Part shown: positions 1 to 8,604 of the stretch, one piece after another | Layout: each line of letters opens with the position of its first letter | How positions within the stretch are numbered: the stretch's first letter is position 1 | NCBI GenBank assembly: GCA_018436595.1 | Contig: JAHDLC010000005.1 | Span: 1 to 64,000, forward strand | Length of the DNA: 64,000 nucleotides | Direction: 5' to 3' | Source: Synergistaceae bacterium | GTDB lineage: Bacteria > Synergistota > Synergistia > Synergistales > Aminobacteriaceae | Program-made: the position numbers and the translations under genes | The notes under the pieces: model-generated | What the model was told of the DNA's origin: nothing | Database searches by the model: none | What the model saw: only the letters and a program-made list of their open reading frames with translations

Positions 1-471
1 AAAATGGGAGTCACGGGAAGGCCTCCTTTTTGTAGTTTTGTTATCTCGCGACTACAATTTTACAAAAGAGGGGCCTTCCTGTCATTTTTATCCAGTCATT
101 TCAACGGTTTTTCGGCTGTCAAGGTCCTGCGAAAGTTGAGTTTCGAATTAAGAGCCATGATTTCCGGGATGAGAGCCACCGATTATCCCAAACAAACCGC
201 TGTCCCTTTCTATTGGAGCAACTGTCTCAGATAACGGTCGGTGAATCGACCCTTCTTTTTTCCCCCCTTCAACTATTTCTGCTTAACCTTCTTTTTCCCA
301 TGGACCTGTCTCCGGAAAGGTGGCTCAATTCCGCCGGAGAGATGGCTCCGTCAGAACCGGAACTCTGGCTCCCTGAGAGCGTTTTCATTTCTTTTATGTT
401 TTTTTGTTTAGCCCCATGCAAACCGCTATGTTAAATGCGAATGCCAAAATTCCTTTTTGGAGGCGGTCAGC
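1..471. other. Gene-poor left edge
   Basis: I see no convincing coding region here. Short open frames lack ribosome binding sites and plausible protein composition. The stretch contains the inverted repeat at 16-79 and a pyrimidine-rich tract around 255-300. It lies upstream of the relaxase pair and probably holds its promoter, but no clear -35/-10 pair could be assigned. Confidence 0.5.
16..79. repeat. Imperfect inverted repeat, possible terminator
   Basis: The left arm (16-34) begins GGAAGGCC and continues to CTTTTTGTA; the right arm (61-79) runs TACAAAAG to GGCCTTCC. The arms pair over about 17 bases with one bulge and a 3-base mismatch, around a 26-base loop. A short T-rich run follows at 83-88. 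It could end a transcript entering from the left, or be a protein-binding palindrome in a mobile element. Confidence 0.45.
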
Positions 472-867
472 GTGGGAAGCAAAAAAGTGCGTATAGTAAT
501 CACAGGAGACAGCAAGACGAAGGCCCTGGAAGAAGCAAGGAAATGGGTTCTGCAGCTTGAAAAGGAAGTACTGGAGCAACGGCGCAACTGCAGGACACGG
601 GGTCTGATCCTTCTCGGAACCGTTCTTCTCGGCGCTATTCCCGCCGAGGATGTGAAGTTCCAGATTTACGAGCAGTTCATCGAAATCGACACCGTTCAGA
701 AAAGCAAAAATTCAACGGCGGAGTCGAAAAAGGCGGCAAAGGAAAAGGCGGGCAAAACCGTCTTGAGTCTGGCGAAAGCACTCCAGGATAAACTGAGAAG
801 AGAGGCGGCGTCTGCCGGCCAGGATGCCTCTCAGGGCGACACGGTTCCCCCGTCAGAGACGAAGTAA
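472..867 (+). CDS. Small basic protein upstream of relaxase, unknown function
   Basis: A protein of 131 residues starting at GTG 472, which has a GGAGG eight bases upstream; a TTG at 457 is an in-frame alternative that overlaps the ribosome binding site and is less likely. The sequence is Lys/Glu-rich, with a hydrophobic stretch near residues 45-55 (GLILLGTVLLGAIP) and a long helical, charged C-terminal half. I recognise no domain. It ends 9 bases before the relaxase gene and is almost certainly cotranscribed with it. Small proteins in this position are often relaxosome accessory or DNA-binding partners, but that is inference from position only. Confidence 0.6.
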   Translation: MGSKKVRIVITGDSKTKALEEARKWVLQLEKEVLEQRRNCRTRGLILLGTVLLGAIPAEDVKFQIYEQFIEIDTVQKSKNSTAESKKAAKEKAGKTVLSLAKALQDKLRREAASAGQDASQGDTVPPSETK

Positions 868-876
868 TCAGAAATC

Positions 877-1929
877 ATGTGGAAACCCTACGTGAGGTTT
901 TCCTCCTTCTGCTCCGGGATGCGGGCGGTAAAGTCCGCACCCGCTCATGTTTCGTACCTCATGAGGGAAAAGGAGTGCCTTCTCTGGAATATGGAAAGCA
1001 GAGATAGAGAAATATCCGACCGCAGGGAAGCCGCCAGGCGATGGAAAGAAATAGCCCGAATGGAAACCGGGCTCTCCCCTCTCGACACTAAGACGGGGAG
1101 AGCCCGTTATGATGCGTGCGTCCAGGTGCGCCTGTTTCTGCCCCTGCCCAATATGGTCTTCGAAGGTATGACGAAAGCCGAAATTAGGGATGCACTCACT
1201 GCCCTCGTCCGGGAACTCGAACTGGATTCCACGGACGTGATGTGGTCTCTCCACAAAGGAGTGCCTGGTGGTTCCGAAAAAAATCAACGGGACCAGAATC
1301 TCCACCTTCACATTTCCTACCGTCCAAGAAACGATGAAGGACACAAACACAGGATTTCCATCCGCAGAGAAGTAATTTCCCTGCGGGAGGCCCTGGGAGG
1401 TTGGCTTCAGGAGAGAGGGTTCCCAATCGACTGGAAATCCGACACACAGCCCGGGAAACGGCGGCATATTTCCCCGGAGAAAATCGCCATGGCCGAACGG
1501 GGGGAACTCCTCCACTCTCCGAAAGAGCAACTCCAGGCGGACCTGACCCTGGCAAAACGGTTTGTGGCGAAGCTGACCCGGGAAGAAGCGCGAAGAATTC
1601 TTCTCGAACTCCTTCGCTCGAACGAAGCCGCCTTTTCCCGGCTCGAAGAAAAAATAGCGTTACTGGGCTGGTCGATTTCCAGAATACGAAGGGGGAAACG
1701 GGATACCTGGATTCTGAAGGACGAGTCCGGAAAAGAGCTCGCTCTTCGCAGGATCCTGAATTACAGGGAAGAAGACGTCCACCGTCTTTTTCTTGCCCTC
1801 CAATCAAGGGATACAAAGAAAAACCCCTCAAAAGAGACCTCCGGAATTTCACTGGAACACACGGAAGATGACGCGACAATTGAACAGACGGAATCTGAGG
1901 AGACCACTCCTGAAATCTCACGAAATTAA
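877..1929 (+). CDS. MobA/MobL-like relaxase (mobilization protein)
   Basis: A 350-residue protein. Relaxases nick one DNA strand at oriT through a tyrosine and start conjugative transfer, with a histidine cluster binding the metal. Seen here: an N-terminal AHVSYLMRE segment with Tyr27 as the candidate nucleophile, a SLHKG stretch with His126, and a two-histidine motif NLHLHISYRPR at residues 141-151 (His143, His145), matching the order Tyr, His, HxH of MOB-family relaxases. The C-terminal 150 residues are charged and helical, with a Glu/Thr-rich tail. No helicase or primase domain follows. There is no strong Shine-Dalgarno at ATG 877; translation may be coupled to the upstream gene. No coupling protein or type IV secretion gene is visible, so the island would be mobilizable rather than self-transmissible unless these lie further left. 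Confidence 0.7.
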   Translation: MWKPYVRFSSFCSGMRAVKSAPAHVSYLMREKECLLWNMESRDREISDRREAARRWKEIARMETGLSPLDTKTGRARYDACVQVRLFLPLPNMVFEGMTKAEIRDALTALVRELELDSTDVMWSLHKGVPGGSEKNQRDQNLHLHISYRPRNDEGHKHRISIRREVISLREALGGWLQERGFPIDWKSDTQPGKRRHISPEKIAMAERGELLHSPKEQLQADLTLAKRFVAKLTREEARRILLELLRSNEAAFSRLEEKIALLGWSISRIRRGKRDTWILKDESGKELALRRILNYREEDVHRLFLALQSRDTKKNPSKETSGISLEHTEDDATIEQTESEETTPEISRN

Positions 1930-2907
1930 ACCGGCGGCCGTTTCCAGCGGCGCTTGCCGACAAATCGGAAACGCTCGTTTCACACCCCTGAAACAAACCC
2001 GCAAGTATTTCTGTTATCTCTGATTTTTCCCCAGCTCTTCCCGGACCCGCAAAGCGAAATGAAAAGCCTTGCAGGGAGTCCTGCCTGCGTTCCGATCACC
2101 TTTTCGCCGCCCCGCTCGTGTGTTCCGTGAAGTCCGCTGGTCCTTTCTGCGGGCTTGCTTTTCGTCTTTGCCCCTGCAAGGCTCAAGGGTGCGTTGGCTG
2201 CCGCCAACACTCCCTTTCGGCAGGGGGCCTTCGCCCCCTTGCATCCCCCGAAAGCAAAGGCAGAAAGGTGGGGCAGTCTTTCTCTTCCGGGGTCGCTCCA
2301 TTGCCCCTTGAACCTGTGTTCGAAACGGAAACCGTCATATCTCCTTCTGTAGAGGAATACAAAAATTTCCAGCCTGGAAGAAGAGGCAATCCTTCTCCCG
2401 GAAAAAAAGTACGCTTTCCCGATTCCCGCCTGAATATCTCAAAGTAAATAAGGATAAAGCGATTCTTTTGAAAATATCGCTTGACGGATCGGGTTCACAT
2501 TGCTATCATTTCATCCGCTTTACGCAAAAAGCTCCAACGATTCAAAACACCCACTCAGACAGGCGGCTTTTGGACATCTCCCATCGGGGGATGAAGCAGA
2601 AGTACGGCGAAAATCCCGGAAGCAACAAATACCTCTACACCACCTTGAACGGAGACGGTCTCGTAAGAGCCCCGGTCACAGCTCGCGGGCCTGGTTCATC
2701 TTTGACGTCTTCACTCACCTTTCGACTCACCTCAATTCTCCTTATCGCTTCAGAAAAGGACCTTGAAAAGAGAATAGAGGAAACGGTCTGCGAAGACCGG
2801 GACATCCGTCAGAAGTGGGGTAAATTCCACCCCGCCCGGCAGTGCCATGCGCAAAATCAGGTCAGTCCGAAAAAGGATAAGCGAGAACAAGGAGGAATGC
2901 TGACACA
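1930..2907. other. 978-bp stretch without a convincing gene
   Basis: Open frames here are short and of poor composition. The part at 2040-2330 is GC-rich and contains small repeated C/G runs; the part at 2440-2900 is mixed. A short hairpin, GAAAC-GCTC-GTTTC, lies near 1969-1982. This could hold an oriT for the upstream relaxase, since oriT regions are often non-coding and next to the relaxase gene, but I could not identify a nic site. Confidence 0.5.
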
Positions 2908-3483
2908 ATGTTGGAAGCGGCGCTGTTCGACTTGACCGGTTTCTTCGGGACAGAGAGCCCCATTATTGCGGCCGGGATGATCACAGCCATCCCTCTGCAC
3001 TACCTCACATCGAAGGGAATCGAACTGAGTACGTTCCTTATGAATTTTGTGGACACCCCACGAATCGGAGGACATCGTTCGTTCGAGGAAGGGATGAAAA
3101 TGGTCAACTCTCTTGCCGGATTTCTGATCGTCAATAGTGCGGCAGTAACGATTTTCATCCTGATGGTTTCCATGGCCCGTGATCTGGCGCAGGGATCATA
3201 CTGGGAGAATAGCGGAGACTTTTCGGCATTGCATCTGACCATAACGGCATCGTTTACGGGCCTCTACTTCGCCTTCATGGCGTGCGGGATGAAAAAGCGG
3301 GCAAGGGAAGAGAATTCCTACGGGAGGACCAACCGGAAGGTGGTCCTGACCAACCTGCGGTACCTGTTCATGATGTTGATATTCTCCATCGCAACGTTCT
3401 GCCCGCTCTACGTTTCTCTTTTCTACTCGGCCTATATTTCCGGGGATCTTTTCCTGGAATTGCTGTTCGGGAAGAAGGAATAA
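2908..3483 (+). CDS. Four-helix membrane protein, unknown function
   Basis: A 191-residue protein with about four hydrophobic segments (roughly residues 15-35, 68-92, 113-132 and 150-178) and a basic loop (KKRAREENSYGRTNRK) near residues 128-143 that should face the cytoplasm. I recognise no family. An AGGAGG sits about 12 bases before the ATG, slightly far. The gene stands alone between two non-coding stretches in the mobile part of the island, so it may belong to the transfer or maintenance functions of the element; no motif shows this. Confidence 0.6.
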   Translation: MLEAALFDLTGFFGTESPIIAAGMITAIPLHYLTSKGIELSTFLMNFVDTPRIGGHRSFEEGMKMVNSLAGFLIVNSAAVTIFILMVSMARDLAQGSYWENSGDFSALHLTITASFTGLYFAFMACGMKKRAREENSYGRTNRKVVLTNLRYLFMMLIFSIATFCPLYVSLFYSAYISGDLFLELLFGKKE

Positions 3484-3651
3484 AGAATCCTTCAAAACTC
3501 GGCAAAACTGAACCGGTCAGGATTGGCTGAAGAACAGTAAATCGCCATATTGCATTGACATCAAATCTTCCTCACCATAGAATCGAAAAAGGAGATTTTC
3601 TCTTGTCTCAATTTTCTTTATCCCAAAATATATACAAAGGGGTAAATGCAA

Positions 3652-5385
3652 ATGCCGGAAGATGTTCAGGAGATAAACTACATCTGCCCAGGAAAAGCCC
3701 GTTCTTGTACTACTTTCCGATTCAAAGCCGAAACCGGGCACAAACTACGGAGTTCAGGTCTCCCCTGTTCGCCTGAGGAAATTTTCCACAAAACCATAGA
3801 AATAGTCTTTGAATGGTTTCGACGAAAGACCCCCGAACTGATTCCAAAGCCAACAAACAATGAGGAAAGCTTCAGGAATGAGCAGGACGGACAAGTTCTT
3901 GAAGCGGTGGCACTCCCCCACAAGGGATTATGGGCTATCCGGCTCATACACCCCGATGTCGGAATGGAAGGAATTCCTCAGGTCGCTGGACGAACCTGGA
4001 CAACAGATATCGCCGTAGCTCTGGAGGAAGAGAGGGTTGTTTTGGGTGTTGAAGTCTTTTCTTCGACACTGAATCAGTACGCTCAGCTTCCCGCTTTTAT
4101 TCGACCTGGAATAATAAAACTTTCGATCGAATCCATAGGTCTTTTTCAGATCCGGCCTCTGGAAGGGATACCTTGGATCCTATCGGCTAAAGAGGATTTG
4201 GACGAGCTTGAAGAGTTGCTTACTTCCCCGAAACGTACTCTCGCAGTAATTGTCGTGAGTGAAGAAGCTCCCGGAAACGGAAGTTTTATTGCCGAAAAAG
4301 AACCGCATTACACGATAGATGCCGCTTTTCTTGCCAATGAATTGAAGGGATACGCTCACGTCGTTCAGATGCCCTTTGACCTTTCTATCGAGTGGACTAA
4401 GAAAGTCGGAAAACCCTGGTCTGTATATGACGGTGCTGTTAGAACCTATTTGCCTGGGCTCGATTTCGAAAGTCATTCCTATTTCTCGCACCCCTTAGCC
4501 ATCCGAAGCAGTATCCTGAATTTCATCTCTCCAGAAGTCAGTTTTACAGAAAACAAGTATGGGCCTCAAACTTTCCAATCATTTCTTGTCGAAAAGACGC
4601 GCAAAACAATGCCCAGATTCAGTTTTTCCTGGGATCCGCTTCTTTTCTGCACTGAAGCCAGAACTGTTGAGTTAAGCGAAATGGCGAACAACATGCTAGG
4701 AGGAGCTGAATGTATTTCATGTCGGAAAGTTCAGAGCGAACAAATCTTTCTTCTCCAAAAACAGATTCGTGAGATAGAAGAAAAAAGCAGAGAATGGGAA
4801 GAGCTCGCAGATTCTTTTTCCAAAGAACTTGATTTTCAGAAGCAGCAAAACTACACACTTCGAAATTATGCTGACACTCTGCGGATATCGTTCAGAAACT
4901 CCACCGGGAAAGTCGCCGACGAAGAAGTAACACTACCGGAGGACTACGAATCACTCCCCGAATGGGTGGAAAAAAATCTTTCAGGGAGACTGTTGCTTCT
5001 GCCGCGAGCTGTTCGTTCGGTTAAGAACGCATTCTATAAAGACGTTTCTTTAGTATACAACAGTCTACTCCTCCTGGCGGAAGAATACAGAAACATGCGT
5101 TTGGGATTCGATACGGGAAAGACATTTTTTGAAAAAAGAATTTCTGAACTTGGCATAGAATTGGGTGGTTCCATATCAAAAGTCTCCGCAGGTGAGTATG
5201 AAGACAGGTATTTCGTTAACTACCCTACTGATTCTTCGAGCAAACGTAAACTTGATTTTCACCTGAAGAAGGGAAATACCAAGGATGATAAATTCTGTAT
5301 GAGAATTTACTTTTTCTGGGATGAGGAGACAAATCAGGTCGTTGTGGCTCATTTACCCTCACACCTTGAATCCCGGATGACATAA
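3652..5385 (+). CDS. Unrecognised 577-residue protein with coiled coil and conserved-looking C-terminal domain
   Basis: Start ATG 3652 is preferred over ATG 3646 because the AAAGGGG is only three bases from the earlier codon. The first 340 residues look globular, with a TWTTDIAVALEEERVVLGVEVFS segment that resembles a core beta-sheet and an AVRTYLPGLDF...HPLAI stretch around residues 263-285. A coiled coil follows (about 365-405, QIREIEEKSREWEELADSF), then a C-terminal domain of about 150 residues ending in RIYFFWDEETNQVVVAHLPSHL. That ending looks like a small beta domain of the RelE/ParE type, but this is only an impression. The two cysteines CISC at about 360-363 might bind metal. It lies in a defence-rich island, so an anti-phage role is plausible, not shown. 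Confidence 0.6.
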   Translation: MPEDVQEINYICPGKARSCTTFRFKAETGHKLRSSGLPCSPEEIFHKTIEIVFEWFRRKTPELIPKPTNNEESFRNEQDGQVLEAVALPHKGLWAIRLIHPDVGMEGIPQVAGRTWTTDIAVALEEERVVLGVEVFSSTLNQYAQLPAFIRPGIIKLSIESIGLFQIRPLEGIPWILSAKEDLDELEELLTSPKRTLAVIVVSEEAPGNGSFIAEKEPHYTIDAAFLANELKGYAHVVQMPFDLSIEWTKKVGKPWSVYDGAVRTYLPGLDFESHSYFSHPLAIRSSILNFISPEVSFTENKYGPQTFQSFLVEKTRKTMPRFSFSWDPLLFCTEARTVELSEMANNMLGGAECISCRKVQSEQIFLLQKQIREIEEKSREWEELADSFSKELDFQKQQNYTLRNYADTLRISFRNSTGKVADEEVTLPEDYESLPEWVEKNLSGRLLLLPRAVRSVKNAFYKDVSLVYNSLLLLAEEYRNMRLGFDTGKTFFEKRISELGIELGGSISKVSAGEYEDRYFVNYPTDSSSKRKLDFHLKKGNTKDDKFCMRIYFFWDEETNQVVVAHLPSHLESRMT

Positions 5386-5914
5386 AAGTCAGAGAATCAT
5401 ACGTGAGCACAATGAACGCCTCGTTAATAATTTGATGGTTATTTGAGGACTTAAAATGGAAAAGAGAGAGAAAAGAGAAGTGAATTTCGGAGAACAAATC
5501 TGTGATCAAAAAATACTGACCTCTATTCTCAATTTCCGAAAATAGTGAAAGAGTTTTCCTGTGCATGACCTTCGTTCTCTCTTTCGTCATTTGCGATTGA
5601 CGCTTTTAACCAGTGTAGGCATTCTTCAAGGATGAGAGCTGACCGACACATTTCATCAAATTAACGCGAAGCGATCAGAATGGTGAGGGTAAGACTCGCA
5701 AGGGTGCTCCGTCGTACTGACGATCTTATTGTGAAGCGCGGAGGTATGGTTCATTCTATATTCTCCTTCTTGATTTGTTTTTTGTTGCCCAAACAAAGTA
5801 AATCACGGAAAATAGAATGTAGCCATATGTCTTTTTTTAAGTATTTTCAAGGTGCAGCAATGCTTTTACGCATTACCTCTTAATCTTGCGGTTTTCTGTC
5901 GGTCTCTAAGGGAC
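5386..5914. other. Gene-poor stretch upstream of hsdR remnant
   Basis: No full gene is visible. A 29-codon frame at 5456-5545 (MEKREKREVNFGEQ...) has a GAGG eight bases upstream but no recognisable domain. Short protein-like scraps around 5630-5690 (for example LTDTFHQINAKRSEW then a stop) suggest decayed coding sequence. Given the hsdR tail immediately downstream, the stretch probably represents the eroded remains of a larger type I restriction locus. Confidence 0.4.
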
Positions 5915-6085
5915 TTCATTCTGCAACACTTTTTCGCCGTCGGTGTGGATGGGCTTGACCAGGAGAAACTTTCCCCCCTCCTTCGTCTCAAGTACAATGA
6001 CTCGATGGGGGACGCGCTTGCCGACCTCGAAAGACCGGCAGAGATAAGCGCCGTCTTCGCCGGATTTCAGCGTTTTTTGTATTAG
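5915..6085 (+). pseudogene. hsdR: C-terminal remnant of type I restriction subunit HsdR
   Basis: The frame from 5915 to the TAG at 6083 reads FILQHFFAVGVDGLDQ, then LSPLLRLKYNDSMGDALADL, and ends AVFAGFQRFLY. This pattern (LLRLKY..., a short helix, then FxGFQxxLY at the extreme end) is the C-terminal helical tail of HsdR, the translocase/nuclease subunit of type I restriction systems. A full HsdR has about 1000 residues; only about 56 remain, with no start codon context and no Walker or nuclease motif upstream. No hsdM or hsdS is present in the window. It is best read as the scar of a deleted or replaced restriction module. Confidence 0.6.
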
Positions 6086-6160
6086 GAGGTCCCGGCGTAG
6101 GCGAGTGAGATAGCTGTTAATTATCTCCAGAAAAAAGGTTGGAAAGGTGGTCTGAATAGA

Positions 6161-6616
6161 ATGAATATCTATGAAGAGAAGAAACTTGATGTACAGCATG
6201 ATCAATGTTCTCATGACACAGGAGTTCAGCCAACGCAGAGAAGAGAGTCCACATTGATTAGAGAAACTGAAAAAGTTGCAGGCAAAGAACTGGAAATTAA
6301 AGAAAAATTCAATTTTATATTTGCCAGAAATAATTTATATAAAATACTCACGAGGCAGCAAATTATTGAAATGCTTCTTAAAACATTTCCCGGAACGAAT
6401 CCGTTAAGTCTGATACCATCCGACTACTGTTACAACAAGGTTAATAAGGGAATAAAGTTCGATCATTTTTTGTTCGAGTCTTTGGGACAAGGCCGTTACA
6501 AAGTGCTTGGGTTAGAATATCCTTATGAAGGCCCTATTTATTGGAAGAAAAAACATGTCGGCGATTGGATTAAGGGTTCCAAGAAACCGAGGCTAAATGA
6601 AAATGTTGCCAAGTGA
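6161..6616 (+). CDS. DUF7225-like domain protein
   Basis: A 151-residue protein. After a polar N-terminal 60 residues, the segment from about 60 to 140 (LTRQQIIEMLLKTFPGTNPL, then IPSDYCYNKVNKGIKF and YEGPIYWKKKHVGDW) matches what I know as the DUF7225 / 'SxIPSDYCYNxxNKGI' domain, a winged-helix-like module often fused to or adjacent to restriction nucleases. GGAAAGGTGG precedes the ATG by about 9 bases. It sits just upstream of a GmrSD-like nuclease in the same orientation, separated by 155 bp of AT-rich DNA, so the pair may act together. Function is unknown. Confidence 0.65.
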   Translation: MNIYEEKKLDVQHDQCSHDTGVQPTQRRESTLIRETEKVAGKELEIKEKFNFIFARNNLYKILTRQQIIEMLLKTFPGTNPLSLIPSDYCYNKVNKGIKFDHFLFESLGQGRYKVLGLEYPYEGPIYWKKKHVGDWIKGSKKPRLNENVAK

Positions 6617-6771
6617 CCCTGCACTATTGCATTTTATGATAATCTGTTAATTTAAATTTTTTATCGTGTCCAGTTTTAATAAATGCAAAATAAACATTAC
6701 TAGAAAGAATATTTCATAGTTATTATTGATTATGATGAAAGTTTTTTTATTTTAGATTTAGGGAGGAGAAA

Positions 6772-8517
6772 ATGGCTTTTGTTGAACCTATTACAGTAAA
6801 AGAAGCGGTAGAGAATATACATCAAAAAAAGTATCTGCTTCCAGCTATACAACGAGAATTTGTATGGGAAACAGATCAAATCGAAAAATTATTTGATTCA
6901 CTTATGCAAGATTATCCTATTAATTCGTTTCTTTTTTGGGATGTAGAGCAAAGGAATATACAGAAATATCAGTTTTATGAATTTATTAGAGATTGTCATG
7001 AAAGAGACAACAGGCATAATCCAAAAGCAAGTTTGAACGGAGAGAAAGGCATTACGGCTATTCTTGATGGTCAACAGCGCTTAACCTCGTTATATATAGG
7101 ATTGAAGGGAAGTTATTCGAGTAAGCTTCCTTATAAACGTTGGGATAACGACTCTGCTTATCCGAAGAGAAGGCTTTATTTAAATTTACTTGCTTCGGAT
7201 GAAGAAGAAGGCTATAACTCTGGCTTTAATTTCCGTTTTTTGCCATATGCAGAACCAATCAAAAGACATGATAATAGTTTTTGGTTTCTCGTCGGTGAGA
7301 TATTAAATTTAGAGGAAGAATATCTTGTTAATGATTTTTTGATGAAGCATGAACTTTTTTCCATTGAAAAGGAACAGTTTATATTTGCCAATAGAACGCT
7401 TTTTAAACTTCACTCTGTCGTACATAAGAATAAATCTATTAACATGTTCCTTGAAAAAGGAGAAAGTCTTGATAAGGTTCTTAATATTTTTATCCGAGTG
7501 AATAGTGGTGGCACTCAGTTAAATTATTCTGATTTATTGCTTTCTATCGCCACTGCTCAATGGAAAGAAAAGGATGCAAGGGAGGAAATTAATTCTTTTG
7601 TCGATGAAATCAACGCTGTGGGCTCTGGATTTCAAACGAATAAGGATTTTGTTTTAAAGAATTGTTTAGTTTTGTGCGGTTTTAGGGATATTGCTTTTAA
7701 AGTTGATAACTTTAACCAATCTAATATGCATTTTATCGAAAAAAATTGGGAGAGAATTACCAAAGCAATCAAGATGGCTTTTATTCTAGTTTCAAGTTTT
7801 GGATATAATAGAGATACACTAACCTCATATTACGCACTCATTCCAATAGCTCTATATTTGTTAAAATTAAACTCACCTGATAATTTTATTGAGTCTTCAA
7901 AGTTTCAAGAAGACCGGAAGAAGATTTTTAAATGGCTCGCAATGGTATTATTAAAAAGAACATTTGGTGGTAATCCAGATAGTGTTCTACGCCCCATGCG
8001 AGAAGTTATAGAAATTTCTGAAGGCGACTTCCCCATAGATGGAATCATTAATAAGTTAAGAGGAACTGCAAAATCAATTACTTTTTCCGAGGATGATATT
8101 GAAAATTTATTGCATTATCAGTATGGTCAGCCGTATGTGTTTTCTGTTTTAGCTTTTTTATATCCTTCTCTTGATTTTAGGAATAAATTTCATAAGGACC
8201 ATATTTTTCCTAAAAAGCTATTTAAACGTTTAATATTGCTTAAAAGAGGTATTCCTGAAAAGGACGTGGAGTTCTATTTAGATAATTATGATAGTATTGC
8301 CAATCTGCAGTTGCTTGAAGGTTTGCCGAATCAGGAAAAATCAGATCAAGAGTTTGAGGCATGGTTGAATGAAAATTATTCAAACACGTTAGAAAGACAA
8401 AGTTTTGTGAAAAGGCATTACATACCAGATGTTGCACTTCCTCTTGAAAACTTCAAAGAATTTATTGAGGAACGGCAAAAATTACTATCGAGTGCTTTTA
8501 GAAAGGTCCTTTTGTAA
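6772..8517 (+). CDS. GmrSD-like DUF262/DUF1524 restriction endonuclease
   Basis: A 581-residue protein with the two-part layout of type IV modification-dependent enzymes. The N-terminal DUF262 domain shows PAIQREFVWETDQIEKLFDSL (about 23-43), ILDGQQRLTSLYIGL (about 97-111) and IRVNSGGTQL (about 242-251); this domain hydrolyses nucleotides and controls DNA cleavage. The C-terminal HNH-type DUF1524 region has HKDHIFPKKLF near residue 474 and a following SIANLQLLEGLPNQEKSD segment that carries the conserved Asn residues. GmrSD of E. coli targets glucosylated hydroxymethylcytosine DNA; the substrate here is unknown. GGGAGGAG lies directly before the ATG. The gene is clearly AT-rich relative to the chromosome. 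Confidence 0.85.
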   Translation: MAFVEPITVKEAVENIHQKKYLLPAIQREFVWETDQIEKLFDSLMQDYPINSFLFWDVEQRNIQKYQFYEFIRDCHERDNRHNPKASLNGEKGITAILDGQQRLTSLYIGLKGSYSSKLPYKRWDNDSAYPKRRLYLNLLASDEEEGYNSGFNFRFLPYAEPIKRHDNSFWFLVGEILNLEEEYLVNDFLMKHELFSIEKEQFIFANRTLFKLHSVVHKNKSINMFLEKGESLDKVLNIFIRVNSGGTQLNYSDLLLSIATAQWKEKDAREEINSFVDEINAVGSGFQTNKDFVLKNCLVLCGFRDIAFKVDNFNQSNMHFIEKNWERITKAIKMAFILVSSFGYNRDTLTSYYALIPIALYLLKLNSPDNFIESSKFQEDRKKIFKWLAMVLLKRTFGGNPDSVLRPMREVIEISEGDFPIDGIINKLRGTAKSITFSEDDIENLLHYQYGQPYVFSVLAFLYPSLDFRNKFHKDHIFPKKLFKRLILLKRGIPEKDVEFYLDNYDSIANLQLLEGLPNQEKSDQEFEAWLNENYSNTLERQSFVKRHYIPDVALPLENFKEFIEERQKLLSSAFRKVLL

Positions 8518-8604
8518 AAAAACAAAGGCCGATGTAGACGGATTTTTTATGTATGCTACAAACAACGGAAACTGTACCGGGGGAAACTTTATTTCCTGCC
8601 ATTC

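Noticed and set aside
2468-2935. 155-codon frame in the non-coding stretch
   Set aside because: No recognisable domain, no binding site, runs into the next gene and has scrambled composition.
5906-6214. Leftward 102-codon frame over the hsdR scar
   Set aside because: The plus-strand frame gives a convincing HsdR C-terminus ending at a natural stop; the minus frame is its shadow.
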